40,573 nt of DNA from Siminovitchia fortis. Lineage in GTDB: Bacteria; Bacillota; Bacilli; Bacillales; Bacillaceae_C. The translations under genes and the position numbers were made by a program. The stretch's first letter is position 1. Every line of letters starts with the position of its first letter. Below are positions 1 through 6,884 of this stretch, in pieces. The notes beneath the pieces are model-generated. The model was given only the letters and a program-made list of their open reading frames with translations. It was not told the DNA's origin and searched no databases. The stretch covers positions 1 through 40,573 of the forward strand of contig NZ_QYTU02000014.1 of NCBI RefSeq assembly GCF_003605365.2, written 5' to 3'.

Positions 1-449
1 GTGTCGCCATGGGAATCAAAATGGACGAGCGCGATTTTGCCGTATCTTTTATGGAAAGCACGAAGGTTGCCCAATGTGATCGAATGGTCTCCCCCCATAA
101 TGACAGGGATGACATTTTTCTCAAGCAGCGGCGTCAGTCCTTCGACCATGCTTTCATAAGTGCGGAGCGCATTTCCCGGAATGACGTTGATATCCCCGTA
201 GTCGACCCCTGAGCAATATTCGAATATATCAATATCCATATCCGGATTGTAGGGACGGAGAAGGACGGAAAAATCACGAATATGCTGGGGGCCGAACCGC
301 TGTCCTGTCCGGTTGGATGCTGCCGTGTCAAAAGGAACGCCAAGTACAGCGAAATCTATATCGTCAGTCGTTCTAACCTGCTCTAATCTCATAAAAGTCC
401 TGTTTCCCACGAAACGGGGAGATTGTGATGAGTCTTTCGGTTTATACAT
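1..449 (-). CDS. Agmatinase-type ureohydrolase, N-terminal part (runs off the window)
   Basis: Reading the minus strand from ATG at 449 gives about 149 residues before the window edge. The N-terminus has the PRFVGNRTFMRLE segment, then GVPFDTAASNRTGQRFGPQHIR, the metal-site motif GGDHS and the second metal motif DSHGD. These are hallmarks of the arginase/agmatinase/guanidinobutyrase family, which uses a dinuclear metal centre (usually Mn) to release urea from guanidino compounds. AGGAGG lies 8 nt before the ATG. The more usual DAHxD is DSHGD here. The N-terminal PRF..TFMRLE block is closer to guanidinobutyrase/agmatinase types than to Bacillus SpeB, so the substrate could be agmatine, guanidinobutyrate or guanidine; the C-terminal part that would help decide is outside the window. 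A sigma-54 promoter precedes it and a sigma-54 activator gene lies upstream, which suggests inducible catabolism rather than housekeeping polyamine synthesis. Confidence 0.85.
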   Translation of the reverse strand, partial: MYKPKDSSQSPRFVGNRTFMRLEQVRTTDDIDFAVLGVPFDTAASNRTGQRFGPQHIRDFSVLLRPYNPDMDIDIFEYCSGVDYGDINVIPGNALRTYESMVEGLTPLLEKNVIPVIMGGDHSITLGNLRAFHKRYGKIALVHFDSHGD

Positions 450-498
450 ATAATATTCCTCCTAAAATCCATTCTGCAGATGTTTCGTTTTTATACGA

Positions 499-515
499 AG
501 CAAAAAACGTGCCAA
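499..515 (-). promoter_or_regulatory. Sigma-54 (SigL) -24/-12 promoter of the ureohydrolase gene
   Basis: The minus strand reads TTGGCACGTTTTTTGCT from 515 to 499. This matches the sigma-54 consensus TGGCACG-N4-TTGCW, with the GG and GC doublets exactly 12 nt apart. The start point would be near 488, leaving a leader of about 40 nt before the AGGAGG site and the ATG at 449. The adjacent gene encodes a sigma-54 activator, which makes a chance match unlikely. Confidence 0.85.
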
Positions 516-554
516 CTATAAAATCCTATTCCTTTTGTTCCTTTTGGATTTTCT

Positions 555-676
555 AAGAAAAGCGCAAGGCGCGCAGCCTTAGGCGTAAAGCTAGACTACG
601 CTTCCGAAGGCGTAGTTTGCCTTCATCAGCGATTGGCTTAATCCTTGCGCCGATGGCGCCTGAAGCTGGACATATC
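555..676 (+). repeat. Dispersed structured repeat, type A, copy 1
   Basis: This GC-rich element of about 120 bp begins AAGAAAAGCGCAAGGCGC and ends GGCGCCTGAAGCTGGACA. Near-identical copies lie at 19158 and 25012, and a diverged one is nested at 21483. It sits between the sigma-54 promoter and the activator terminator. It contains several self-complementary blocks and has no coding potential. After the common end, sequence similar to the right flank of the 21806 copy continues to about 700. Confidence 0.85.
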
Positions 677-715
677 ACATCATCATTCCGTATAGAAACT
701 TTCTTAAACAGCGAG

Positions 716-767
716 AAAAAAATCCGCATTCGCATCAACAAACGGATTATTGATGCAAATGCGGATT
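716..767 (-). terminator. Intrinsic terminator of the sigma-54 activator gene
   Basis: A 21-bp stem (arms 721-741 and 747-767) with a 5-nt loop is followed on the minus strand by a U run (716-722). The two non-Watson-Crick positions are G-U pairs in the minus-strand RNA but A-C mismatches in the plus-strand RNA, which fixes the orientation. It lies ten bases past the stop codon. Confidence 0.9.
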
Positions 768-776
768 TTGATTCGA

Positions 777-2174
777 TTATGAATTAATTCCGTATTTTTG
801 AAGCTTCCTGACGACGCTCGACTGGCTGATCCCAAGATAGTCCGCCATTTCATACGTAGTTTTATATTGTCTGTATGCCCTTTTCAGCCAACGGATTTCC
901 ACGTTTTGGATTGCTTCCTGGAGATTTTCCGCCTGCTCGGGGGTCTCTTCTGCTTCTTGTTCATCAGCAACTGAACGGGCCTCCTTCGTATGAAACGGAA
1001 GTGCGCTTGGATAAATGATCCGATTTTCTGTCGTAATCACGAGGCGCTCCATTAAATTTTCCAGTTCCCTGACGTTTCCCGGCCAGCTATAGTCGAGCAT
1101 TTCATGGATCGTCGTCGCATGAAGCACTTTATCCGTTCCATATTTTTCATTGAACATCCCAAGAAAGTACTCGCATAACTGCAGCAGGTCATCCTTCCGC
1201 TCCCTTAAAGGAGGAACGGTAATCGGCACAACATTCAGCCGGTAAAAAAGATCTTCGCGGAATGTCCCTTCCTTCACCATCTCTGCCAGATCCCTGTTCG
1301 TCGAAGCGATGATTCGAAAATCGATCTGTTTGGGCTGCGTCCCGCCAACCCTTGTCATTTTTTTCTCCTGGATCACTTTCAGCAGCTTGGCCTGAAGGTT
1401 TAACGGCAGCTCTCCCACTTCATCAAGAAACAACGTCCCTTTATTGGCCAGCTCTATGAGGCCTGGTTTCCCTTCCTTGTTTGCCCCTGTAAAAGCACCT
1501 TTCTCATATCCGAACATTTCGGATTCAAAAAGCGATTCCGGAATAGCGCCGCAGTTCACTTCAATGAAAGCTTCCTTGCTCCGACTGCTTTTTTCATGAA
1601 TGGCCCTTGCAAAAACATTTTTTCCGACTCCGGATTCACCCAGAAACACAACGGTCGCATCAGACGGAGCCACCCTTTGAATAAGCTGCCAGACATGATT
1701 CATCTCTTTACTTTTTAGCACAATGCCATCTGTATGCTGTTCCTTATCCCGTAACTCCTGGATTTCCGACTGATAATATTCCATCTTTGCCCGGAGTTCT
1801 TCGTAATCTTCTTTGATCTGCCTGAGCTCGGTCAGATCATGGGAAAAGCTGATGACCCTTATCATTTCGCCGCTTTCGTCAAACACGGGCAGGGCGGTTG
1901 CCATGACGGAGCGCCCCGTCAGCGTATGCTGCATGACTTGGACTTCCTTTTTCTCCTGAAGCACCCTTTTGGTAACCGAAGGGGAAAAAACCTCCATCTT
2001 TTCAAGTTCGTCCACCGTCTTTCCAATTAACTCTTCATTTTTCATTCCGTAAATGAATTGACAGTTGGGACTGCTCCTCAACACTTTCCCCTGCCCATCC
2101 GTGATGACAATATTATCATTAGATGCTTCAAGAATAGCCCTTAATTCCAGCTCACGAATGTCTTCTTCCATCAT
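777..2174 (-). CDS. Sigma-54-dependent transcriptional activator, PAS-AAA-HTH (RocR-like)
   Basis: This 465-residue enhancer-binding protein has an N-terminal PAS domain (about 10-118), a short coiled linker (120-145), a central AAA+ domain and a C-terminal Fis/TyrR-type helix-turn-helix (about 436-462). Walker A GESGVGK is at 179-185. The sigma-54 contact loop GAFTGA at 226-231 is intact, so the protein should be competent for open-complex formation. Length and architecture match Bacillus RocR-type activators of amino-acid catabolism. The PAS domain probably senses a small molecule; which one cannot be read from sequence. The likely target is the ureohydrolase gene downstream, which has a sigma-54 promoter at 499-515. 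The ATG at 2174 follows AGGGAGTGA by six bases. A perfect GC palindrome (2196-2209) lies just upstream in the leader. Confidence 0.93.
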   Translation of the reverse strand: MMEEDIRELELRAILEASNDNIVITDGQGKVLRSSPNCQFIYGMKNEELIGKTVDELEKMEVFSPSVTKRVLQEKKEVQVMQHTLTGRSVMATALPVFDESGEMIRVISFSHDLTELRQIKEDYEELRAKMEYYQSEIQELRDKEQHTDGIVLKSKEMNHVWQLIQRVAPSDATVVFLGESGVGKNVFARAIHEKSSRSKEAFIEVNCGAIPESLFESEMFGYEKGAFTGANKEGKPGLIELANKGTLFLDEVGELPLNLQAKLLKVIQEKKMTRVGGTQPKQIDFRIIASTNRDLAEMVKEGTFREDLFYRLNVVPITVPPLRERKDDLLQLCEYFLGMFNEKYGTDKVLHATTIHEMLDYSWPGNVRELENLMERLVITTENRIIYPSALPFHTKEARSVADEQEAEETPEQAENLQEAIQNVEIRWLKRAYRQYKTTYEMADYLGISQSSVVRKLQKYGINS

Positions 2175-2195
2175 TTATTATCACTCCCTGCACCA

Positions 2196-2209
2196 GGGGG
2201 CATGCCCCC
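2196..2209. repeat. Perfect 14-bp GC palindrome upstream of the activator gene
   Basis: GGGGGCATGCCCCC is a perfect palindrome 22 bases before the activator start codon and close to its ribosome binding site. It could be an operator, or a leader hairpin that limits translation. There is no direct evidence for either. Confidence 0.4.
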
Positions 2210-2392
2210 CCTATCCCTGCAGTCATTTTATCACGAGAGATTTGAATAGTGAAAATGTAGGGGCATATCCGACTTTCTTACTAAGGTGTCGGCAGCCTTT
2301 TTCTTTGGGTTCAACAGGAAAAACGGACTATTTTTTATTGTTCAGAAACCTTTTATCCAGTAAACCGTAATTTTTACAAAGGAGGTTTACAT

Positions 2393-3247
2393 ATGGCTGC
2401 TTCTGATTTGCAAAATGACAAAATGGGTTTCGGATGTATGACGTCGATTTTGGCGGTCTTCGCTTCCATCATTTTTTTCATAAAAGGCTATGCATGGATA
2501 GGATGGCTTTGCATAATCCCTACCCTCTTCCTCAATCTCATATCTTTTCTCAAATATTCTAAAGGCATCAAAAGAAATAGAGAAGAACTTTCGAAACAAC
2601 TGGAAAATCTGAAACCGAAAACCGGCAACTTCAAAGCGGGGCAGACATTCATCTCATCCAACCAATTGACGAAAATCGCCGTGGACGAACAGGCAAAACG
2701 GATTTGTATATGGGCGCCTGAAAATCCGGATACTTCAGCAGCCCTGGCGGGAATGGCATATGAAACATTTGAATACGATTACTCTGATATTTTGGCGGTA
2801 GAAATGTCAGAAGACGGGGTATCCTTAGGAACCAAATCAAGCCAATCCCAAACAGCCCGTTCCCTATTGGAGGGCTTTATTTCCAAGGCAGACGGCACAT
2901 TCATCGGCGGTGCGCAGCCGGCTGAAAAAAAGAAAAAGAATGTGGACTCATTGGACTTGACGATCATTGTAAACAGTCCGGCCCGCCCTCTGCATACAAT
3001 CAACTTTTTTACATTTATAAGCGAAGGCAGTCAGCCTCCGCTGAAAAAAGGCTCCCCGGCCTATCGGGAACATATCAATAGGCTGAGACACTGGTATATG
3101 CTGCTAAGCTTTGTTATGCAAGAATCAACCGAGGAGGATAAGCCGGTGCATGAAACTGTGCTAAACGATATCCTTCCTGATATAGATACTTTATCCGCGA
3201 TGGATGAATTGCTGGAGGAAAGCAAGCGAAGGCAGCAAGGAGGATAA
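2393..3247 (+). CDS. Membrane-anchored protein of unknown function
   Basis: I do not recognise a family. The 284-residue product begins with two hydrophobic helices (about 14-30 and 33-53). A soluble region follows, with a beta-rich segment around 60-130 (TFISSNQLTKIAVDEQAKRI, then YDYSDILAVEMSEDG) that is reminiscent of proteins with a small PH-like or SHOCT-associated domain. It also has a lysine run near 180 and a charged C-terminus. The start is well supported by AAAGGAGG nine bases upstream of ATG 2393. It is monocistronic, divergent from the sigma-54 activator, and followed by a hairpin. Confidence 0.8.
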   Translation: MAASDLQNDKMGFGCMTSILAVFASIIFFIKGYAWIGWLCIIPTLFLNLISFLKYSKGIKRNREELSKQLENLKPKTGNFKAGQTFISSNQLTKIAVDEQAKRICIWAPENPDTSAALAGMAYETFEYDYSDILAVEMSEDGVSLGTKSSQSQTARSLLEGFISKADGTFIGGAQPAEKKKKNVDSLDLTIIVNSPARPLHTINFFTFISEGSQPPLKKGSPAYREHINRLRHWYMLLSFVMQESTEEDKPVHETVLNDILPDIDTLSAMDELLEESKRRQQGG

Positions 3248-3260
3248 AATTGACGTTTAA

Positions 3261-3294
3261 ATTGCCGGCAGCTGAACATTCGCCGGCAATTTTA
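3261..3294 (+). terminator. Weak intrinsic terminator after the 2393 gene
   Basis: A 9-bp perfect stem (ATTGCCGGC at 3261-3269 with GCCGGCAAT at 3282-3290) is followed by a short T run (TTTTA). It lies 13 bases after the stop codon. Confidence 0.6.
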
Positions 3295-3363
3295 TATGTT
3301 CCCAGGCATAGGAAAGAGGTATTCGGGCGATTTTGACAAATTCATGTAATCGTCTGTTATTTT

Positions 3364-3379
3364 CTTGAAAATTTTCAAG
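3364..3379. repeat. Perfect palindrome upstream of the pilus leader promoter
   Basis: CTTGAAAATTTTCAAG is a perfect 16-bp palindrome ending eight bases before the candidate -35 element at 3387. Its position suits an operator for a dimeric regulator. There is no further evidence. Confidence 0.35.
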
Positions 3380-3386
3380 GAAAATG

Positions 3387-3415
3387 TTGACAGCTATGAC
3401 AAAAGTCAGTAATCT
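3387..3415 (+). promoter_or_regulatory. Candidate sigma-A promoter of the pilus operon leader
   Basis: TTGACA (3387-3392), a 17-bp spacer and TAATCT (3410-3415) lie just before the c-di-GMP-II-like leader. The -35 is perfect and the -10 keeps the important T, A and final T. Transcription would start near 3422, about 25 nt before the aptamer. Confidence 0.55.
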
Positions 3416-3445
3416 AAACCTAAGTGAATAAGACAAAATTCCTAT

Positions 3446-3546
3446 GAAGGAAGCAATGAAGTACGGTCCCATATATGGGCACCTGGGCCGTATGGAGCAA
3501 GTGGTGCAACCGGCCTTTCCGAATCTATTTGGAGAGGCCTTTTTTT
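3446..3546 (+). ncRNA. Class II cyclic di-GMP riboswitch (GEMM-II-like) with expression platform
   Basis: The leader carries the conserved blocks of the c-di-GMP-II aptamer in order: GGAAGCAATGA (3449-3459), GGGCAC (3477-3482), and AGTGGTGCAACCGG (3500-3513). From memory, the Clostridium acetobutylicum class II RNA has GGAAACAAUGA, GGGCAC and AGUAGUGCAACCGA in the same order. The helices are kept with different bases: P1 3446-3450 with 3514-3518, P2 GTACGG (3461-3466) with CCGTAT (3488-3493), and pseudoknot GCACC (3479-3483) with GGTGC (3503-3507). The 3' strand of P1 lies inside the 5' arm of the terminator at 3512-3546, so ligand-stabilised P1 should block termination: an ON switch. The downstream unit is a type IV pilus operon, the target class known for this riboswitch in Clostridioides difficile. 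Confidence 0.88.
3512..3546 (+). terminator. Riboswitch-controlled intrinsic terminator
   Basis: A 9-bp stem (GGCCTTTCC 3512-3520 with GGAGAGGCC 3531-3539, one G-U pair) is followed directly by seven T residues. Its 5' arm overlaps the P1 3' strand of the c-di-GMP-II-like aptamer, so the two structures exclude each other. Confidence 0.9.
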
Positions 3547-3603
3547 ACTGAGTAAAAAAGTATAAGATGTTTTAGCTTTAAAATTTTGAACAAAGCCTTT
3601 TGT

Positions 3604-3747
3604 TGTCTAGCTCCAGCGCCTATCGACTAGCAGACTTCGCACCTCCTACGATAAGTCAACATCGGCTCGTTCCTCGCCGTGTTTCCTTTATCTCGTCGGA
3701 GGCACTCCAGTCTGTACGTCGATGGGCAAGGCGCTTGCGCTTTTCTT
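3604..3747 (-). repeat. Dispersed structured repeat, type B, reverse orientation
   Basis: On the minus strand this reads from GAAAAGCGCAAGCGCC to GGCGCTGGAGCTAGAC, about 144 bp. It shares long blocks with the copies at 21418 and 40456, for example CGACGAGATAAAGGAAACACGG. It lies between the riboswitch terminator and the first pilus gene. It therefore lengthens the leader and creates a false in-frame upstream ATG at 3722. Confidence 0.85.
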
Positions 3748-3817
3748 ATTACAATTTTCTACAAATTTAATTTATAATGAGGTAAATAATGGTAATTGCA
3801 GAAGGGCGGTCCGCCAT

Positions 3818-5197
3818 ATGTTGAAAAATATATGCAAATACATGTTGATCCTGTCATTGTTGGCATGGCTGCTGCCGCCTGAAATGGCAAAAGCTGCAGG
3901 CACCCTGCCCAAGGGAGGAACAATCGCCGGTATCGCTGTAGGCGGCCTTTCATATGAAAAAGCGTATGAGAAAGTGCAGTTGGAAGTGGACTCCTGGCTG
4001 ACAGAGGCACCGATCCAGGCAGAAGGCACCGATGAAGCCATTTCGATCCCGAGGGACACTTTTCTTTTCGATATTGATAGAACGTTCGATGAATTGGAAC
4101 AACAGACGAAGCGCCCATGGTACCTTTTTTTCCTGAAGTCTAAGCCTGTCCAGATTCCTCTCCATGTTCAAATAAGCGAAAATCATCAAATTGAATGGCT
4201 GGACTATGCTGATGCCGATGCAACACTGCAAAAAGCGAAAGAGGCAGCTGCCACTCTCGGCGACCAGCCTGTAACCATCATTTATAAGGAAGAATCGGAG
4301 CTGCCAAAGGGAAAAGTGGCCGAAACAACCTTCCAGATCCCGGATATCTCCCATGTAGAAATCGAGCAGATGGCAGATAAGATTGACGGACAGACCGTTG
4401 AACCGGATTCACAGTTTTCATTCATCTCTTCCGTACTGGAAGAAGTTCGCCCGACAGTTTCGCAGGAAGGCGCCAGCTTTTTCGCAACAGCCTTGTATGC
4501 TGCAATTTTAAAAACAAATATGGATATTATTGAGCGGCATTCACAAAGGAGCATTCCTTCATACTCTGAAGCCGGAATCGAGGCTGCTGCAGATCTCACG
4601 GCAAAAAAAGATTTCATTATATATAATCCAAACTTTCATTCTTATACATTCTCAGCGGAAGTAAAAGAAAACAAGCTTCATATATCTGTAAGCTCCGTAA
4701 TGAAAGATACAAGCTACGGGTACCAGGTGGAGAACAAAAGCGAAGTGAAGCCACGGACATTGTACCGCTTTAGCTATAAGCTTGCTCCCGGACAGCGCGT
4801 CCCTATGGAGTCCGGTCAAAAAGGAATGCAAGTTGAAGTTTACCGTATAAGTTCGGTAAATGGGACTGTTCAGGAAAAAACACTGATCAGCCGTGACTTC
4901 TACCCTCCCACCCCGACTATTTTTCTAGTGTCTTCACAGGAGCCGCCTGAAGTGATGGAAGAGGTCAATGGGGAAAATGATGCCAGTCTGGAAGATACGG
5001 AGAATCCCGATGGTTCCCCTTCAAAAGGAACTGAGGATTTTGGGAAAGCAGATGAAAAAAAGGAAATGTTAAAAATCATCAATCAAGCGGCGTGCCGGCA
5101 GTTTGAGGATCAAACAAAACGGAAATCGTGCGAGCAAATTTTGAAAGACAATGGTTTGACTGAAGATGTTCAGAGCGAAACAGAAACAACAGATTAA
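3818..5197 (+). CDS. Exported VanW-like protein, first gene of the pilus operon
   Basis: From ATG 3818 the product has about 459 residues. A signal peptide covers residues 1-26, ends in AKA-AG and would send the protein across the membrane. The central part resembles the VanW domain: GASFFATALYAAILKTNMDI and then IERHSQRSIPSYSEAG correspond to the family's VCQxSTTLYNAAL..GLEIVERH.HS..V.Y block. The usual Cys-Gln is replaced here, so it is a degenerate member. A region near 310-370 (APGQRVPMESGQKG through SRDFYPPTP) looks like a G5-type domain. The tail is acidic, with two cysteines. The frame stays open up to 3722, but that ATG lies inside the dispersed repeat and encodes no plausible signal, so 3818 is preferred. 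Its place upstream of pilB suggests a role at the cell wall in pilus passage or anchoring; this is inference. Confidence 0.75.
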   Translation: MLKNICKYMLILSLLAWLLPPEMAKAAGTLPKGGTIAGIAVGGLSYEKAYEKVQLEVDSWLTEAPIQAEGTDEAISIPRDTFLFDIDRTFDELEQQTKRPWYLFFLKSKPVQIPLHVQISENHQIEWLDYADADATLQKAKEAAATLGDQPVTIIYKEESELPKGKVAETTFQIPDISHVEIEQMADKIDGQTVEPDSQFSFISSVLEEVRPTVSQEGASFFATALYAAILKTNMDIIERHSQRSIPSYSEAGIEAAADLTAKKDFIIYNPNFHSYTFSAEVKENKLHISVSSVMKDTSYGYQVENKSEVKPRTLYRFSYKLAPGQRVPMESGQKGMQVEVYRISSVNGTVQEKTLISRDFYPPTPTIFLVSSQEPPEVMEEVNGENDASLEDTENPDGSPSKGTEDFGKADEKKEMLKIINQAACRQFEDQTKRKSCEQILKDNGLTEDVQSETETTD

Positions 5198-5217
5198 AAC
5201 GCAAAGGGGTGAGCGGA

Positions 5218-6873
5218 ATGTCAAGAAAACGGCTGGGGGATTTACTTGTAGAGTCAGGATTAATCACAGAACAGCAGCTGGAAACGACGCTGCGCCGCAA
5301 ATCACCGGAGGAAAAGCTCGGGGACGCTCTCTTACAGGAAGGGCATATCACCGAGCAGCAGCTGGCTGAAACACTTGAGCGGCAGCTCGGAATACCAAGG
5401 ATCAACCTTTACCAATATCCGATGGATCCCGAAGTCATCCAGCTCATTCCGAGGGATCTGGCCAAACGCCATCAGGTCATGCCGATCCGAAAGGAAAATC
5501 ACAAACTGTTTGTCGCAATGGCCGATCCGATGGATTACTTTGCCATCGAGGAGCTGCGCATGGCGACCGGTTATCAAATCATTCCTGCATTGGCAACGAA
5601 AGAAGAGCTTCAGAGGACCATTTCCAAACATTATGATTTGCAGGAATCACTCGATGAGGCGCTGAGCGGATATACAGTGGAAGAAACACTGGATGAAACC
5701 GGCATTACGGATGAAGATTCCCCTGTCGTCCGCCTTGTCAACCAGATCATCAACCATGCAGTCACACAAAGGGCAAGTGATATCCACTTTGACCCGATGG
5801 AAACTGAGCTGAAGGTCAGGTACCGCATTGACGGGATTTTAAGGACTGAACGTTCTTTGCCAAAGCATATGCAAAACGTCATCATTGCCAGGATCAAGAT
5901 CATGGGAAATCTGAATATAACAGAAAGCCGCGTGCCGCAGGACGGCCGGATCAAAATGAATGTAAATTTTAAGCCGGTTGATATCAGGCTTTCCACTCTT
6001 CCATCCGTTTACGGCGAAAAAATTGTCATGCGGATCTTGGATTTGAGCAATGCATTGGGCGATTTGGAAAACCTTGGGTTCGCAGAAGACAATTTACATA
6101 AATTCATTGACATGATTGAAAAACCGAACGGAATTGTCCTGATCACCGGACCGACCGGATCGGGGAAATCATCGACGTTATACGCGGCTTTGAACCGCCT
6201 GAACAGCGAAGAAGTGAACATCATTACGATCGAAGACCCGGTTGAATATCAGTTGGATGGTGTCAATCAGGTACAGGTGAACGAGGATATCGGAATGACT
6301 TTCGCCAGCGGGCTCCGCTCGATTTTACGGCAGGACCCGGACATCATCATGATCGGAGAAATCCGCGATCTGGAAACCGCACAAATTTCGATCAGGTCTT
6401 CCCTGACTGGGCATCTGGTTTTGAGTACGCTTCATACAAACAGTGCTGTCGCCGCCCTGACCCGCCTGATTGATATGGGCATTGAACCGTTCCTGATCTC
6501 GTCTTCGCTCACGGGAGTCGTCGCCCAGCGGCTTGTCCGGAGGGTTTGCCGGGATTGCAGCGAGGTGCTCCCTCCGACAGAGCGTGAAAAGGAAATTTTT
6601 CAGGCGAGCGGGCTTGAAATCAATTATATCCATAAAGGACGGGGCTGTCCGAGCTGCACAATGACCGGATATCGCGGAAGGATTGCCATTCACGAAGTGC
6701 TTACGTTGGACAACCACATACGGGAGCTCATCATGAACGCAGAAAGCTCCTTTAAAATCCGCCAATATGTACAGGAATCGGGCATGAAATTTCTGCTTGC
6801 CGACGGCTTGTTGAAAGTGGCCGAGGGATTGACGACGACGGAAGAAGTACTGCGTGTCGCAGCGATGGAATAG
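5218..6873 (+). CDS. pilB: Type IV pilus assembly ATPase PilB with MshEN N-domain
   Basis: This 551-residue GspE/PilB-family ATPase powers pilus extension at the cytoplasmic face of the membrane. The N-terminal region (about 3-140) is an MshEN/T2SSE_N domain with two tandem blocks, RLGDLLVESGLITEQQL and KLGDALLQEGHITEQQL; in this fold such blocks bind c-di-GMP. The Gln that normally closes the first block seems to be Lys here, so binding needs testing. Walker A GPTGSGKSST is near residue 310, Walker B QDPDIIMIGEIRD near 371. The tetracysteine zinc motif (CRDC near 442, CPSC near 475) is typical of PilB and absent from PilT. ATG 5218 is chosen over GTG 5209 because the GTG lies inside the ribosome binding site AAAGGGGTG. 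Confidence 0.95.
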   Translation: MSRKRLGDLLVESGLITEQQLETTLRRKSPEEKLGDALLQEGHITEQQLAETLERQLGIPRINLYQYPMDPEVIQLIPRDLAKRHQVMPIRKENHKLFVAMADPMDYFAIEELRMATGYQIIPALATKEELQRTISKHYDLQESLDEALSGYTVEETLDETGITDEDSPVVRLVNQIINHAVTQRASDIHFDPMETELKVRYRIDGILRTERSLPKHMQNVIIARIKIMGNLNITESRVPQDGRIKMNVNFKPVDIRLSTLPSVYGEKIVMRILDLSNALGDLENLGFAEDNLHKFIDMIEKPNGIVLITGPTGSGKSSTLYAALNRLNSEEVNIITIEDPVEYQLDGVNQVQVNEDIGMTFASGLRSILRQDPDIIMIGEIRDLETAQISIRSSLTGHLVLSTLHTNSAVAALTRLIDMGIEPFLISSSLTGVVAQRLVRRVCRDCSEVLPPTEREKEIFQASGLEINYIHKGRGCPSCTMTGYRGRIAIHEVLTLDNHIRELIMNAESSFKIRQYVQESGMKFLLADGLLKVAEGLTTTEEVLRVAAME

Positions 6874-6884
6874 GAGGCCTCGAT

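Noticed and set aside
3420-3550. c-di-GMP class I riboswitch or T-box as identity of the pilus leader
   Set aside because: The class I core (GGGCAAACC and GGGACGCAAAGCC) and the T-box sequence AGGGUGGNACCGCG are absent, whereas the class II blocks and pairings fit throughout.
3722-3817. N-terminal extension of the VanW-like protein from ATG 3722
   Set aside because: The first codons lie inside a dispersed repeat, no ribosome site precedes them, and a signal peptide begins properly at 3818.
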